Of a stretch of 64,000 nucleotides of DNA, positions 26,522 through 36,471 are shown piece after piece. The notes beneath the pieces are model-generated. The model was not told where the DNA came from. It was given only the letters and a program-made list of their open reading frames with translations, and made no database searches. A program made the position numbers and the translations under genes. The first letter of the stretch is position 1. Every line of letters starts with the position of its first letter. This stretch comes from an uncultured Lachnospiraceae bacterium (GTDB taxonomy: Bacteria; Bacillota; Clostridia; Lachnospirales; Lachnospiraceae): assembly GCA_948794795.1 (NCBI GenBank), contig CAQGLR010000015.1, positions 1 through 64,000 of the forward strand, read 5' to 3'.

Positions 26522-28913
26522 TTGGTTCACCTGCCTTATAGGACATCGCATCCACTGTTACATTTCCAACAGTCTGTGCTTCCTCTGAATAATTGACATA
26601 TATCTTTGCACCATTATCATAAGTTACAACTGTAACTCCATTGTCAAGCTTCTCATTATTTATAATACATGCATCTGCTGTAGCTTCATTTATTTTTCTA
26701 AGTTCTTTGTCATACTGTGCTACAGTATCTTTATATGTATCATATTCTGTACTAAACAGGTTTGATGAATTAGTATAAAGCAGTTTTGATGAATTCTCAT
26801 ATGTAAGATAGAATGAAGGATAAACTCCTGCTTCTACCATCTGTAATAAAAATTCCTGTTTATTTGCCTCAAAGTTCACATAGTCAGAATACATTGGTAT
26901 AATTCCTTTAAGAACCATTGAAATAAAAGGCACTTCTTCATCTACATACATATAATCTGATGAACCAAGAGGCATATCAAGGAATGCATCTGTATTCTTC
27001 CAAAGATAGGATACTGGCTCTTCAAGTATAAGATTTGTCTTATCATCAACTGACTTTAACAGTTTACCATATTTATCTTGTGTATCAAGCTTTGAATAAT
27101 ACCTGCTCTTATAACTGTATGAATACAGGCTGTTGCTTATCCCGCTTACTGCAAGGTTTTTGACACCATCACTTGTGTATGAGGATACAAACTTATCCAG
27201 GTCTGATACAGTCTTATTTGGTGTAAGGTAGTAGAATGTCTTGTAAACCTCTGCCCATTCCTCTTCTTTAAATGTCCTTTTATTAATTTGCTTAATCATA
27301 TCAAAAGTAGTCCTGTTAGTATCTGGATTAAGCCTTAACGCATCATTGTAAAGATATACATGGTAGTTATATCCATCTGCTTCCTTAATCAAATCTGTAA
27401 GCTTTGATGTACCTCCAATATGGCTGTCAGCCTTGTATTTTGTAATAGGCACATTGTACAGTCCGCCTTTCTGCCAGCCTTTATATACTGATAAGAGGCT
27501 TTGTACTCCCTTGCCTTTTAATTCGCCATACATTTTCTCTATATTCTCTACTGTTGTAACTGTTACTGCACGCGTTCCAAAAAGAAACTCTTCTCTGTCC
27601 GTACCAAGGAAATCAACCCTTGTATTATATGAAGAATCCTTCTTTGTAACCAGCCCGTTATTAAGCAGATAGTTACGGTATTTAACAGCCATTGCAGAAT
27701 AATTGGCATCATCCCCTGATAAAAGCATATAGCGCACTTTCATATTAAGGTGTGTCCTGTCATCTTCTGCCCTCTCTATATTCCTTCCTGAACTTGAATT
27801 ATTAAGAGGCTGCTTATATACATCACGAAGCAGGAACTTTGCGAAACAGCGGTTATAGTTTACCATAACACCATTTGGATGTGCTTCTATGCTTGCACGC
27901 TGGTATCCATCTTCAACCACTGCAATATAACCTGTCTGCTCCTTTGTGTGTGCCATTCCAAAAATTGGGGCAAGGACACTATTGGCATCCCTTGACATAT
28001 CATAATAGTCCCAGAGATATTCTTTTGTTGTAGAATCCCTGAACCCTACATCTGTACCATAAACCATCTGTGAATATCCTGTTACATAACGTCCTTCTTT
28101 ATTGTCAAGGTTTATTAAAGCACCATTACCATCAGGTATAAGCATATATCCTTCCCTGTCATCAAGGAATGAGTAGCCCATAAATGGGAATACGCTTATT
28201 GTGCCTATATAATTTTCTTCCTTCTCTTCAACAATATAATCATCAGGTATGCTTACAACAAGGTCATCACCATCAAGAGTTATATCAACACTAATCTGGA
28301 AACCATATTCAGAATATGAAATCTTTGCAGACAAGCCATTGTCAATCTTCTTATACTCTATTGTATTTGGTGTGTTGAAAAGGTCAACCTGGTATGTGCT
28401 GTTTGTTCCAACAATAGCTGTAATAACAATACCAGACTTCATATAGTAGTTCCATGTAGCATTACTGTTACCATCATCCTTCTCATCACTTAAAGTAGAC
28501 TCTATAATCTTGCCTGTTTCTTTATTCTCAAGCATTATTGAAAACCTTGGTTTATAGAAATACATTTTATATGTATCATTTTCTGCTACCAGCTCATAGT
28601 CATCAATAGTAATCCAGTCTTTTTTATCTATCTTACCAAGTGCACCTTTTTGTACTACTTCACCATCATCCATAATAGTGTTGCCTTCGGCTTCCTGGCC
28701 TGTAGCACCTTCTCCACTGCCAGCTTCAGTTCCTTCGCCAGTTCCGTCAGTTTCACCAGTTTCACCAGTTTCTTCTGTGCTGCTTGTTGTTTCACCAGCT
28801 GCAGTATCCTCAAGGCCAGCCTCAGTTGAATGTGAAACACTTGGAACTGCTGAAGCTGCAAGGGTCATGGCAGTAACTAATGCTATTGTTTTCTTTAATT
28901 TTCTAATTGCCAA
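26514..28913 (-). CDS. DUF5696-like secreted protein in ABC operon (799 aa)
   Basis: The TTG at 28913 is chosen: GGAGAGGTGG lies upstream, it overlaps the previous stop (TTGGCAATTAG), and it gives a proper signal peptide MAIRKLKKTIALVTAMTLAAS. A Glu/Thr/Gly-rich spacer (about 30-80) leads to a large extracellular domain. Strand-like segments such as DFLGTDREEF, GVQSLLSVYKGW and YHVYLYND, each followed by helices, look like a TIM-barrel, so a glycosidase-like fold is possible. From memory the family is DUF5696, seen beside ABC sugar importers in Paenibacillus and Lachnospiraceae, with no known activity. No transmembrane helix or anchor is seen. Confidence 0.7.
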   Translation of the reverse strand: MAIRKLKKTIALVTAMTLAASAVPSVSHSTEAGLEDTAAGETTSSTEETGETGETDGTGEGTEAGSGEGATGQEAEGNTIMDDGEVVQKGALGKIDKKDWITIDDYELVAENDTYKMYFYKPRFSIMLENKETGKIIESTLSDEKDDGNSNATWNYYMKSGIVITAIVGTNSTYQVDLFNTPNTIEYKKIDNGLSAKISYSEYGFQISVDITLDGDDLVVSIPDDYIVEEKEENYIGTISVFPFMGYSFLDDREGYMLIPDGNGALINLDNKEGRYVTGYSQMVYGTDVGFRDSTTKEYLWDYYDMSRDANSVLAPIFGMAHTKEQTGYIAVVEDGYQRASIEAHPNGVMVNYNRCFAKFLLRDVYKQPLNNSSSGRNIERAEDDRTHLNMKVRYMLLSGDDANYSAMAVKYRNYLLNNGLVTKKDSSYNTRVDFLGTDREEFLFGTRAVTVTTVENIEKMYGELKGKGVQSLLSVYKGWQKGGLYNVPITKYKADSHIGGTSKLTDLIKEADGYNYHVYLYNDALRLNPDTNRTTFDMIKQINKRTFKEEEWAEVYKTFYYLTPNKTVSDLDKFVSSYTSDGVKNLAVSGISNSLYSYSYKSRYYSKLDTQDKYGKLLKSVDDKTNLILEEPVSYLWKNTDAFLDMPLGSSDYMYVDEEVPFISMVLKGIIPMYSDYVNFEANKQEFLLQMVEAGVYPSFYLTYENSSKLLYTNSSNLFSTEYDTYKDTVAQYDKELRKINEATADACIINNEKLDNGVTVVTYDNGAKIYVNYSEEAQTVGNVTVDAMSYKAGEPNE

Positions 28914-30960
28914 GACGATACACCACCTCTCCAATGATTGCACTAATAAACTCAAATACCTGAGCCCAGAGTACATATATAATAAATATCAGCAATGCAA
29001 CAATTAATATTGTAAATATTGTAAGGCATATAATCTTAAATGTTTCCTGTGCTGTATAGTTATTTACATCCTTTATGGCAAGTATCATAAGCACAATTAT
29101 CCAGCCATACATTACCACTTCTACAAGTGTAATAAGGAATGCTTCATTATTTGTAAGTACATGCGAAAGCACGAATGATACAGGAGTAAGCATTATATAA
29201 GGAAGAAGGCTGTAGCAGAAATATGTATATATCTTCTTTACTGTTCCTTCACCTTCATTAATTGTACAAACAAGATAATTACACAATGTAACTCCTATAA
29301 TAACTACAATTATTGTTCCTATATCAGATACAAGTTCATATCTTCCTTCCCTGATAGTCTTCTGCAGGAAACCACATAAATACTTATTAATAACATATTC
29401 AGCCATAAATACTACAAGTATTATAGTTGGTGCAATAAAGGACGCCCTTCCTTCTCTTGCAATTCCATATGAACCATCTGACGGATGTCTCATAAAATAC
29501 TTTGCATACATCACATTAGAGAAAATCTTATTTTTGCCAAAACCTTCCCATATTTCCCTTGGCTTATTAAATATACCTTTTTTCTTATCTGCATACTTAA
29601 GGACTTTAATTAATATGTACAATGCAATTACTGCAAATATCACTGAAACAATGTTTTTCTTAAGCCAGTTATTCCTTATCTCCCAGAAAGCATCTGAATA
29701 ACCACGGTAATCCTTAGCAAGCTTTGCATAGCTTGTTGCCATATCATAGTTCTCTTCCTGGAAAAGTGCACGACCCATAGCCTTATTGGCATAATCAAAC
29801 ATACTGTTCATCTTAAGCACCTGCTCTAACGGCTCTTTACTCTCTGTATAACGTCCCTTTGAATAAAGATATAATGCATTGTGCAGCAGGCTTGTAAATT
29901 CTGATGGCCTGTATACCTGTATCTGGCACTTGTCAGAATCAAGCAGGTAGATATTGTCTTTGGTGTCAATTTTAATACTTGTAACCTGGGTTGAAAGACC
30001 TACACGCTGTGAACCATCATCCTTAGCACCAAACACGAACAAAAGCTCACCCTGGTTATTGTATTCATATATATATCCCTTTTTTGAAGCAACATATATA
30101 TTATCATGGTTTCCAACTGCAACTGCTGCTGGTGATTCATCATATGCATCACAGTCTGTTATAAGGTTTTTACCTGCAATATTAAGCCTTTTCAGGGAAT
30201 CATACTTTTCACCACTTGTAACTGTATAAATAAGGCCTTTTTCATCTATTGCAAGGTTATCAGGTGTAGATGGTATATTGCTTACCATCTTGGCACGCTG
30301 TGCATCAGTAGCTATTGCACGGCGCAGTATAAGCATAGGGTCTTTTGCTGCTGCATTTGCTCCAAAATAACCAAGGAATGTTCCGCCCTCGTCAGGTGAT
30401 ATTTCTACAATACCATTTGTATTGGCATCACATACTATATACATAATCCCTGCGTCATTTACAACAAGTTTGCTAGGCTTATACTCAAGTTTATCACCAT
30501 AAAGCGGGCTGTCTGGTTTCCCATATTCGTTCACTTTGTTGCCCTCTTCATCAAACTCGTATACTGCCATTCCTTCAGAATCTGCTACATATACATGTTT
30601 ATCCTCTGTTACAAACACACCTCTTGGAGTATTAAGAATACCTTCACCAATTATCTTAACTAATTCCCCGGCTTCATTACCAACTATGATTCTGCTGTTT
30701 CCAGTATCTGCCACATAGATTTCCCCGTCATCTGTTACAAACAGGTCATTTGGGGCACTTAAAAACTCCTCACCAAATTTGATAATAGTTTCATTTGGCA
30801 GATAAGCTGTCTGTGTCTCCATAACCCTGCCATATCCATCAACTGTGTATGTACGGTATGGCGTTTCGGCTGAAACTGGTACAGCGGCAATTACGGAAGT
30901 AAAGAACACCACAGCTAAAAACATAGTCATAAGCCTTAAAAACTTTTTACTTATTTTCAT
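28903..30960 (-). CDS. NHL-propeller / Yip1-like membrane protein (685 aa)
   Basis: Order: signal peptide (about 1-31); an NHL beta-propeller outside the cell (about 50-360, with repeated APNDLFVTDDGEIYVADTGN, TPRGVFV and YVADSEG units); a short TPR-like helical hairpin (about 365-430, LYLYSKGRYTESKEPLEQVL); a membrane helix (about 440-460); and a C-terminal bundle of about five membrane helices like Yip1 family proteins. It couples by overlap to the DUF5696-like gene and lies 30 bp after a permease. The architecture suggests a membrane assembly or sensing part of the import system; the role is unknown. Confidence 0.75.
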   Translation of the reverse strand: MKISKKFLRLMTMFLAVVFFTSVIAAVPVSAETPYRTYTVDGYGRVMETQTAYLPNETIIKFGEEFLSAPNDLFVTDDGEIYVADTGNSRIIVGNEAGELVKIIGEGILNTPRGVFVTEDKHVYVADSEGMAVYEFDEEGNKVNEYGKPDSPLYGDKLEYKPSKLVVNDAGIMYIVCDANTNGIVEISPDEGGTFLGYFGANAAAKDPMLILRRAIATDAQRAKMVSNIPSTPDNLAIDEKGLIYTVTSGEKYDSLKRLNIAGKNLITDCDAYDESPAAVAVGNHDNIYVASKKGYIYEYNNQGELLFVFGAKDDGSQRVGLSTQVTSIKIDTKDNIYLLDSDKCQIQVYRPSEFTSLLHNALYLYSKGRYTESKEPLEQVLKMNSMFDYANKAMGRALFQEENYDMATSYAKLAKDYRGYSDAFWEIRNNWLKKNIVSVIFAVIALYILIKVLKYADKKKGIFNKPREIWEGFGKNKIFSNVMYAKYFMRHPSDGSYGIAREGRASFIAPTIILVVFMAEYVINKYLCGFLQKTIREGRYELVSDIGTIIVVIIGVTLCNYLVCTINEGEGTVKKIYTYFCYSLLPYIMLTPVSFVLSHVLTNNEAFLITLVEVVMYGWIIVLMILAIKDVNNYTAQETFKIICLTIFTILIVALLIFIIYVLWAQVFEFISAIIGEVVYRLGN

Positions 30961-30989
30961 GTCTGCTTCCTTCTCCTCTTTGCAAGTGT

Positions 30990-31859
30990 TTACTTGATAC
31001 CTGAATGTGCCATGGTGTTCATGACATTATTCTGTAAAATTACGAACAACACAAGGTTTGGTACAAACATTATCAGCGATGCTGCTGCTGCCATACCCTG
31101 GCCAGAAACAGTGTTGTTAGCATTTACCAACGAGTTCATATAGAATGTCAGTGTCTTCATGCTGTCATCATTAATATAGTAGTTTGACGTTTCTACATTG
31201 GTCCATACCTGCTGGAATATCAAAATTGACGCTGTAGCAATAGCCGGCTTAATCATAGGTACAATAATCTTGCGGTATACCGTAAAATCAGTAGCGCCGT
31301 CTATATACGCCGCCTCTATCAGCGCATCCGGAACCTGTTCAACGAACTGTTTTACCAGGAACAGCGCAACCGGGTATGCTACCAGAGGGAATATATGTGC
31401 CCAGAAAGTATCAATCAGCCCAAAGTTACATATAACAAGGTATCTTGGAATAAGTACAGCAGTTGCCACGAACATAAGGGCACCCTGGTTAATTGACATC
31501 ATCAGGTTACGTCCTTTAAATTTAAGCTTTGCAAGTGCAAATGCTGCAAATGTCGTAAATATAAGTGAAAATCCCACAGTCAGTGCCGTAACTATTATAC
31601 TGTTAAATACATAACGGCTAAGAGGCACACCAGATGTACGGCTGAACTTAATCAGCTTTGTAAAGTTTTCCATTGAAGGAGACCTTACAAAGAATGTTGG
31701 CGGGAATGCGAACAATTCGTCCATTGGTTTAAACGCGTGGTTTGCAATAAATATAATAGGCATTGCCATAAAGATTACCAATGGAAGTAAAATTAAGATA
31801 ATCTTTAAATGTCCCCTTTCAAACTTCTGGGGGTTAATTCTTTTTCCTTTATAAGCCAT
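30990..31859 (-). CDS. ABC sugar permease, MalG type (289 aa)
   Basis: Second importer set, inner-membrane permease with six membrane segments and the EAA loop EAAYIDGATDFTVYRKIIVP. Its length is typical of the family. It begins 20 bp after the partner permease stop and ends 30 bp before the NHL/Yip1-like gene. It ends NTMAHSGIK, the common MalG-type C-terminus, and GGAGG precedes the start. Confidence 0.9.
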   Translation of the reverse strand: MAYKGKRINPQKFERGHLKIILILLPLVIFMAMPIIFIANHAFKPMDELFAFPPTFFVRSPSMENFTKLIKFSRTSGVPLSRYVFNSIIVTALTVGFSLIFTTFAAFALAKLKFKGRNLMMSINQGALMFVATAVLIPRYLVICNFGLIDTFWAHIFPLVAYPVALFLVKQFVEQVPDALIEAAYIDGATDFTVYRKIIVPMIKPAIATASILIFQQVWTNVETSNYYINDDSMKTLTFYMNSLVNANNTVSGQGMAAAASLIMFVPNLVLFVILQNNVMNTMAHSGIK

Positions 31860-31878
31860 CTGTTACTTCCCTCCTTTA

Positions 31879-32802
31879 TTAGTCTTTTTCTGCCAGAAGA
31901 GCATTAGCTCCCTTAGAGAATATCTGTACAATCAGCAACAGTACAACTGAAACAGCAGCAGCATAGCCCATCTCATACCTTAAGAAACCATAATCTTCAA
32001 TATGGTTTACAATAAGCTGTGCAGCATATCCTGGTGACGGGTTACCTGTAAGCTGTGTTGAAATAAGACCATTCTGGAACGCACCAACAACTGCCATAAC
32101 CGCTGCAAAAAGCATCTGGGGCTTCATTTGTGGCACTGTTATATAAATCATTTCCTGGAAGCGGTTCTTAATCCCGTCAATCGCTGCTGCTTCATAAAGT
32201 TCTTCATCTGAGTTAAGGATACCTGCTATCATAGAAAGGAAGCCAATACCCATTGAAGACCAAAGACCTATAATAATTACGATTGGCAACAGATACCTTA
32301 CATCAACGAGCCAGATTATAGGCTCATTGATTAAGCCCAGGCTTATAAGCCAGCTGTTCAGAAGACCTGTCTGGTCTCCTGAGAATATAACCTTCCATAA
32401 TACTGTCATAGCAACACCGACTGTCATACTTGGTGAATACAGAATTAACGCAAATATTGTCCTCGGTCCTTTTGTAAGGTTACAAAGTGCCCATGCAAGC
32501 ACGAAAGAAAGTATGTATCCGCCAATACCTACAACAACCGCATACACTACAGTATTAGGCAGTACGTACTGCATAAATACTTCATCACTTGTTATAAGTG
32601 TTATATAGTTCAGAAAGCCTACAAATGATGGAAACTGGATTGCATTAAAGTTTGTAAATGACAGTATAACTGCCAGGATTACAGGCACCAGTATAAATAT
32701 TAAAAATACCAGTGCATATGGTGCCATAAATATGTAACCATTCCAGTTAGAATTCTCACGCTTCCTGATATTGCTTTTTTGCTTTTTTTCATTATTTGCC
32801 AT
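31879..32802 (-). CDS. ABC sugar permease, MalF type (307 aa)
   Basis: Inner-membrane permease; six membrane segments; EAA loop EAAAIDGIKNRFQEMIYITVP. The N-terminal stretch of about 20 residues is basic and asparagine-rich. It starts 46 bp after the long binding-protein gene, with GGAGGGATGAG upstream, and pairs with 30990-31859. Confidence 0.9.
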   Translation of the reverse strand: MANNEKKQKSNIRKRENSNWNGYIFMAPYALVFLIFILVPVILAVILSFTNFNAIQFPSFVGFLNYITLITSDEVFMQYVLPNTVVYAVVVGIGGYILSFVLAWALCNLTKGPRTIFALILYSPSMTVGVAMTVLWKVIFSGDQTGLLNSWLISLGLINEPIIWLVDVRYLLPIVIIIGLWSSMGIGFLSMIAGILNSDEELYEAAAIDGIKNRFQEMIYITVPQMKPQMLFAAVMAVVGAFQNGLISTQLTGNPSPGYAAQLIVNHIEDYGFLRYEMGYAAAVSVVLLLIVQIFSKGANALLAEKD

Positions 32803-32848
32803 GTTTTTCTCATCCCTCCGTTTTAGCTGGACGGCAAACCTTTGTCCG

Positions 32849-35800
32849 TCACCTTCCTAATAACCTTGTTACCGTCTCCAGCGTAGGAATTTTATAGTCC
32901 TTGATTACAGAACCATTACTGTCGTTATAACCAAATTCCTCCAGCTTTCTGTCGAACTCATGGTTTATTGATTTAACAGCTTTGTCTATACGCGTCCTCG
33001 CATCCTGGGCATTAACTGCTATATCATTAAATGTATTGCTCATTTCACGTTCAAGCAGGTATGTTCCTGGAACCCTTGGCACGTCTACAACGTTCTTGGC
33101 TGTTTCAGCTATAACATTCTTGGCATTTGTTTCCAGAGGGAGCTGCTGGAACGCTTTCATGTTAGCTGTAGGCCAGATGTATTCACTACCATATGATATC
33201 TGTATTGTCTGCCCAAACATAGCCTGTGTTTCTGCTGATGACCACCATTTAACAAATTCCCATGCCTTTTTCTGTCTTTCATCATCACTCTTAAAGATAA
33301 CACTTGCTTCTGCACATCCACATACAGAACGGTCGATTGAACCATCTTCCTGTACTGTACCTGGTGCCAGGGCGATATCCCATGAGCTTGCAAGCTCAGG
33401 CGCCGCATTAGTAAGCATGTTATATGTAGCATAATCCGCAATTCCAAGAGGCATATCACCATTCCTGAAATGCTGGTAGAAGTTATCAATATTTACAGGC
33501 AGGTTATATATTGTAAAGAGGTCAGTAAGTTTTGTAAAACCATTAACCGTTGCTTCCCCGCCAAGTGCTGTACCTTCTGATGCTGTAGGGTAATACAGTG
33601 AACCACCCTGCTGTACTATAAGAGGAGTTGTTCCATGGAAGTTCCTCATAAGTATCATACCAGCTGTAGGATAATAGAAGTTAAGCCCTCTCATCTGGAG
33701 GTCAGGAAGAATATCTATTACCTCCTCTATTGTCTGTGGGACTTCAATTCCAAGCTTCTCCATAATATCTGAGCGGTAGAATGTTACCCAGAAGTTCATT
33801 GTTTCAGGCATAGAATAAATACCATTATCAATAGTACCTGTCATAAAGAAACCTGGCTCATAATCAGCAGCTGCCTCTTTAAAATCATCAAAATCCATCA
33901 TATTAACAAGTGCGCCCCTTATAGCAAGCTCATAAGGAACAGTATAGTTAATTCCTGTCGCAACATCTGGTGTGCTTCCTGATGAATTTGAAAGAACAAG
34001 TTTATACTGGTCAGGCATAATACTTATATCAACTTCAATTCCAGTTTCAGGTGTAAAATATTCATCAATCATCTTCTGCATAATCTGCACATACTGGTTT
34101 GAACGGTTTACCCATACCTGGATATGGTCTTTATTAGTATTCTTTGTTGAATATGCCTGTTCTGTAAATGAAGCCACAAATCTCTGTACATTCATCCATG
34201 CTGACTTAAATATACCTGGTTTCTTAGGAAGATTAGCACCTTCCTGGTATATCCATAAACGGTCAATAGCAAGGTCATTTGTAATCAGGTTATCAACTGC
34301 TGTTGCAAGGAAATGTGTTACAGAACTCTGGCTTGTTGTAAGTTCTGCTATACGGTATGGTATCTCATCTGGACTATCTGCAAGGCTTTTAAGCTGCTCT
34401 GCTGCAATAAGAAGTGATGACATAACAGCAACACCTTTATCACTGTCACTCCATTTAACAGCACTCTTCTCTAACTCTACAAGCCTGTCATAATAACCAT
34501 AAAGTGTATCTTCAATACCTGGTATATATCTTGTAAGTTTAAGGTCCCTGTACTTATCAGCATTATTACCTGCAACTTTTGTAATTTCCAGTGCAAGGTC
34601 ATTGACCTCTGACATTATAACGTCAATTTCTTCCATTACATAACATATAGGTGCCATGCTTATTGTAAATGAAATAGTATGGCTTCCCTTTTCAAGGTTT
34701 ATACTTAACTTATTACCCTCGCTGTCTTCAAGGGTAGAAGTCTTATACTTTGTTGAATATGCCATGCCATATGAACGGAATGCCTCATTTGGCACTTTGC
34801 CATCCACTTCAATATCCACAAACACAGGGAAGTCTGTCTTTTCAGACTGGCGGTAATTAAGTGCAATATAATAATTACCTGATTCAGGTGCATCAAATGT
34901 ATATGTCACCCTCTGTCCTGCGGAATTAAATGAGTCTGAATCAAGCGTATTTAAAACGGTATCCTTTACTTCATAAGGGCTAAGACTTGTATCATATTCA
35001 GCTACAGCATGTATTGCTGAATCATTTGTGAAGCTGTACTTCTCTCCCTCAATTTCAACAATCCCGTTGCCCTCAGCCTTTTCTGAACCACTATAAGCCG
35101 CATCCTTTGATGGTGCTTCAAGTGTAATGCCTCCAAGAAGTGCATTGCCTTCTTTAATCTGCATTTCAAAAACGTGTTTCCCCTTCTTAAGTTCAAGCTT
35201 AAGAGGTTCTGAATGACGGTAACTTGAATCCTTGATATACTTTTCTTCCCACTGTATAACCTTTTCAGGTACAGTTACAGTTTCATTGTCATAGCGGTCA
35301 AATGAAGGCTCATCATTAAGCTTCCATGTTGTGTCAAATTCAAGGTTCCTGCTTTCATAGAAAGGATATTTCCCATCAACTGACATACTAGCCTTAACAG
35401 GCAGTATAGACTCATCATATGACAAATAAGCAAGCTTGGCAAAATAAAGCCCATCCTGAGGTACATCAATCTCAAACTGTACCTTGTCACCGGCCGAAAC
35501 TTTTAAAACCTTGCTGCCTTTGGTGTAGCCCTGTGTGTCACTAGACAACTTAGACACGGACTCTTCTGATACGCTGTCCCCAGCAGGATATTCAAGTGTA
35601 CTGCCAGTATAATCTGGTAATGAATAACTGCTGCTTATAACAGAATAAACCGTATTAATACGGTCACTTGAGTATTCCCCAGACGCACCAGTGCTTTTGC
35701 CTGCTTTGGCATCCCCGGCAGTATCTGTACTGCCACCAGTATCAGTTCCAGCTGACGTATCTGATGTTGCACCCGCCCTGTAGCCGATGCTGGTAGCAGT

Positions 35801-35866
35801 AAGAGCTGCAAGCGCCCCAAGCAGGACTGTTTTCTTAACTTTGCTTCCAATTTTTTTGTGCCGCAT
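32849..35866 (-). CDS. CBM-like/solute-binding fusion protein of ABC system (1005 aa)
   Basis: First gene of the operon; AAAGGAGG precedes the start. Signal peptide about 1-33 without a lipobox cysteine. Two CBM6/35-like beta-sandwich domains follow (about 90-250 and 265-425, each with a GLYFAKLAYL/NYYIALNYR strand and a GKHVFEMQI/GSHTISFTI strand), then a helical spacer (430-590) and a family-1 solute-binding domain (about 600-970, VWVNRSNQYVQIMQKMIDEYF ... WEFVKWWSSAETQAMFG). Fusion of glycan-binding domains to a binding protein at twice normal length is unusual. With no lipid anchor, retention at the cell may rely on those domains. Confidence 0.83.
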   Translation of the reverse strand: MRHKKIGSKVKKTVLLGALAALTATSIGYRAGATSDTSAGTDTGGSTDTAGDAKAGKSTGASGEYSSDRINTVYSVISSSYSLPDYTGSTLEYPAGDSVSEESVSKLSSDTQGYTKGSKVLKVSAGDKVQFEIDVPQDGLYFAKLAYLSYDESILPVKASMSVDGKYPFYESRNLEFDTTWKLNDEPSFDRYDNETVTVPEKVIQWEEKYIKDSSYRHSEPLKLELKKGKHVFEMQIKEGNALLGGITLEAPSKDAAYSGSEKAEGNGIVEIEGEKYSFTNDSAIHAVAEYDTSLSPYEVKDTVLNTLDSDSFNSAGQRVTYTFDAPESGNYYIALNYRQSEKTDFPVFVDIEVDGKVPNEAFRSYGMAYSTKYKTSTLEDSEGNKLSINLEKGSHTISFTISMAPICYVMEEIDVIMSEVNDLALEITKVAGNNADKYRDLKLTRYIPGIEDTLYGYYDRLVELEKSAVKWSDSDKGVAVMSSLLIAAEQLKSLADSPDEIPYRIAELTTSQSSVTHFLATAVDNLITNDLAIDRLWIYQEGANLPKKPGIFKSAWMNVQRFVASFTEQAYSTKNTNKDHIQVWVNRSNQYVQIMQKMIDEYFTPETGIEVDISIMPDQYKLVLSNSSGSTPDVATGINYTVPYELAIRGALVNMMDFDDFKEAAADYEPGFFMTGTIDNGIYSMPETMNFWVTFYRSDIMEKLGIEVPQTIEEVIDILPDLQMRGLNFYYPTAGMILMRNFHGTTPLIVQQGGSLYYPTASEGTALGGEATVNGFTKLTDLFTIYNLPVNIDNFYQHFRNGDMPLGIADYATYNMLTNAAPELASSWDIALAPGTVQEDGSIDRSVCGCAEASVIFKSDDERQKKAWEFVKWWSSAETQAMFGQTIQISYGSEYIWPTANMKAFQQLPLETNAKNVIAETAKNVVDVPRVPGTYLLEREMSNTFNDIAVNAQDARTRIDKAVKSINHEFDRKLEEFGYNDSNGSVIKDYKIPTLETVTRLLGR

Positions 35867-35936
35867 AACATCCTCCTTTAAGACTTAAATTTTCATTCTC
35901 CCTTTTATGTTTTTTTAAAATACTTTAGCTTATTTT

Positions 35937-35965
35937 ATATTACTATTATAATCAACAAAAGTCAA
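35937..35965 (-). promoter_or_regulatory. Promoter of the dual ABC operon
   Basis: On the minus strand TTGACT (35960-35965), 17 bp, TAATAT (35937-35942), with sequence similarity to the promoter at 8318-8346. Confidence 0.7.
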
Positions 35966-36012
35966 TACTACTCTTAACCTTTTATTGTGATATTCTATCA
36001 TATTCCACTTCT

Positions 36013-36078
36013 TTTTGCCACATTTTCTGGCAAAATGTATACATCTTATACAAATGTGCTAATTTAACATTAAGGCAC
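36013..36078. promoter_or_regulatory. Two inverted repeats upstream of ABC operon promoter
   Basis: TTTTGCCA-7 bp-TGGCAAAA (36013-36035, perfect 8-bp arms) and GTGCTAAT...ATTAAGGCAC (36056-36078). Both lie 50-120 bp upstream of the -35 and fit activator or repressor sites. The rest of the 35867-36220 gap holds no gene. Confidence 0.45.
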
Positions 36079-36161
36079 TATGCACAAAAGCATATTCCCC
36101 CTTTTTTATATAACAGTGTTAATAAACAGCCAAATTCTATATTTTTAAACTAAAATATTAT

Positions 36162-36192
36162 AGAAAAAGGGGAACACCTAAGTGTTCCCCTT
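36162..36192 (-). terminator. Terminator of the GH43 / small membrane protein pair
   Basis: Perfect 11-bp stem AAGGGGAACAC/GTGTTCCCCTT with a 4-nt loop, then TTTTCTA on the minus strand. Confidence 0.8.
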
Positions 36193-36220
36193 AAGAATTA
36201 TAACCCAGTAAACTTTCTGC

Positions 36221-36451
36221 CTAATTTCTTGCTTTATATATTTTCTTCACTATATATGCTATAGAAGTTATAACTGTAAGTATTGTTGAATATTGTAATA
36301 TTGAATCAAATGTTACATGCCATACATTCAGAAGTATAAGCGAAAGCACAAGAAATACTGCCATCCAGTATAAAAATGCAAGTCCTGTCACAACTGCCCA
36401 CACCAGCACGCTTTTAACTATATCTATTGTATGTTCTTTTATTGCCTTCAT
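36221..36451 (-). CDS. Small two-helix membrane protein (76 aa)
   Basis: The ATG at 36451 is preferred (GGAAGAAG upstream, 20 bp after the GH43 stop). An ATG 13 codons earlier lies inside the GH43 gene and lacks a ribosome site. Two hydrophobic segments (about 12-42 and 50-67) with a basic end KKIYKARN. No family is recognised. Co-transcribed with the GH43 lipoprotein; role unknown. Confidence 0.6.
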   Translation of the reverse strand: MKAIKEHTIDIVKSVLVWAVVTGLAFLYWMAVFLVLSLILLNVWHVTFDSILQYSTILTVITSIAYIVKKIYKARN

Positions 36452-36471
36452 ATCATTCTTCTTCCTATCTG

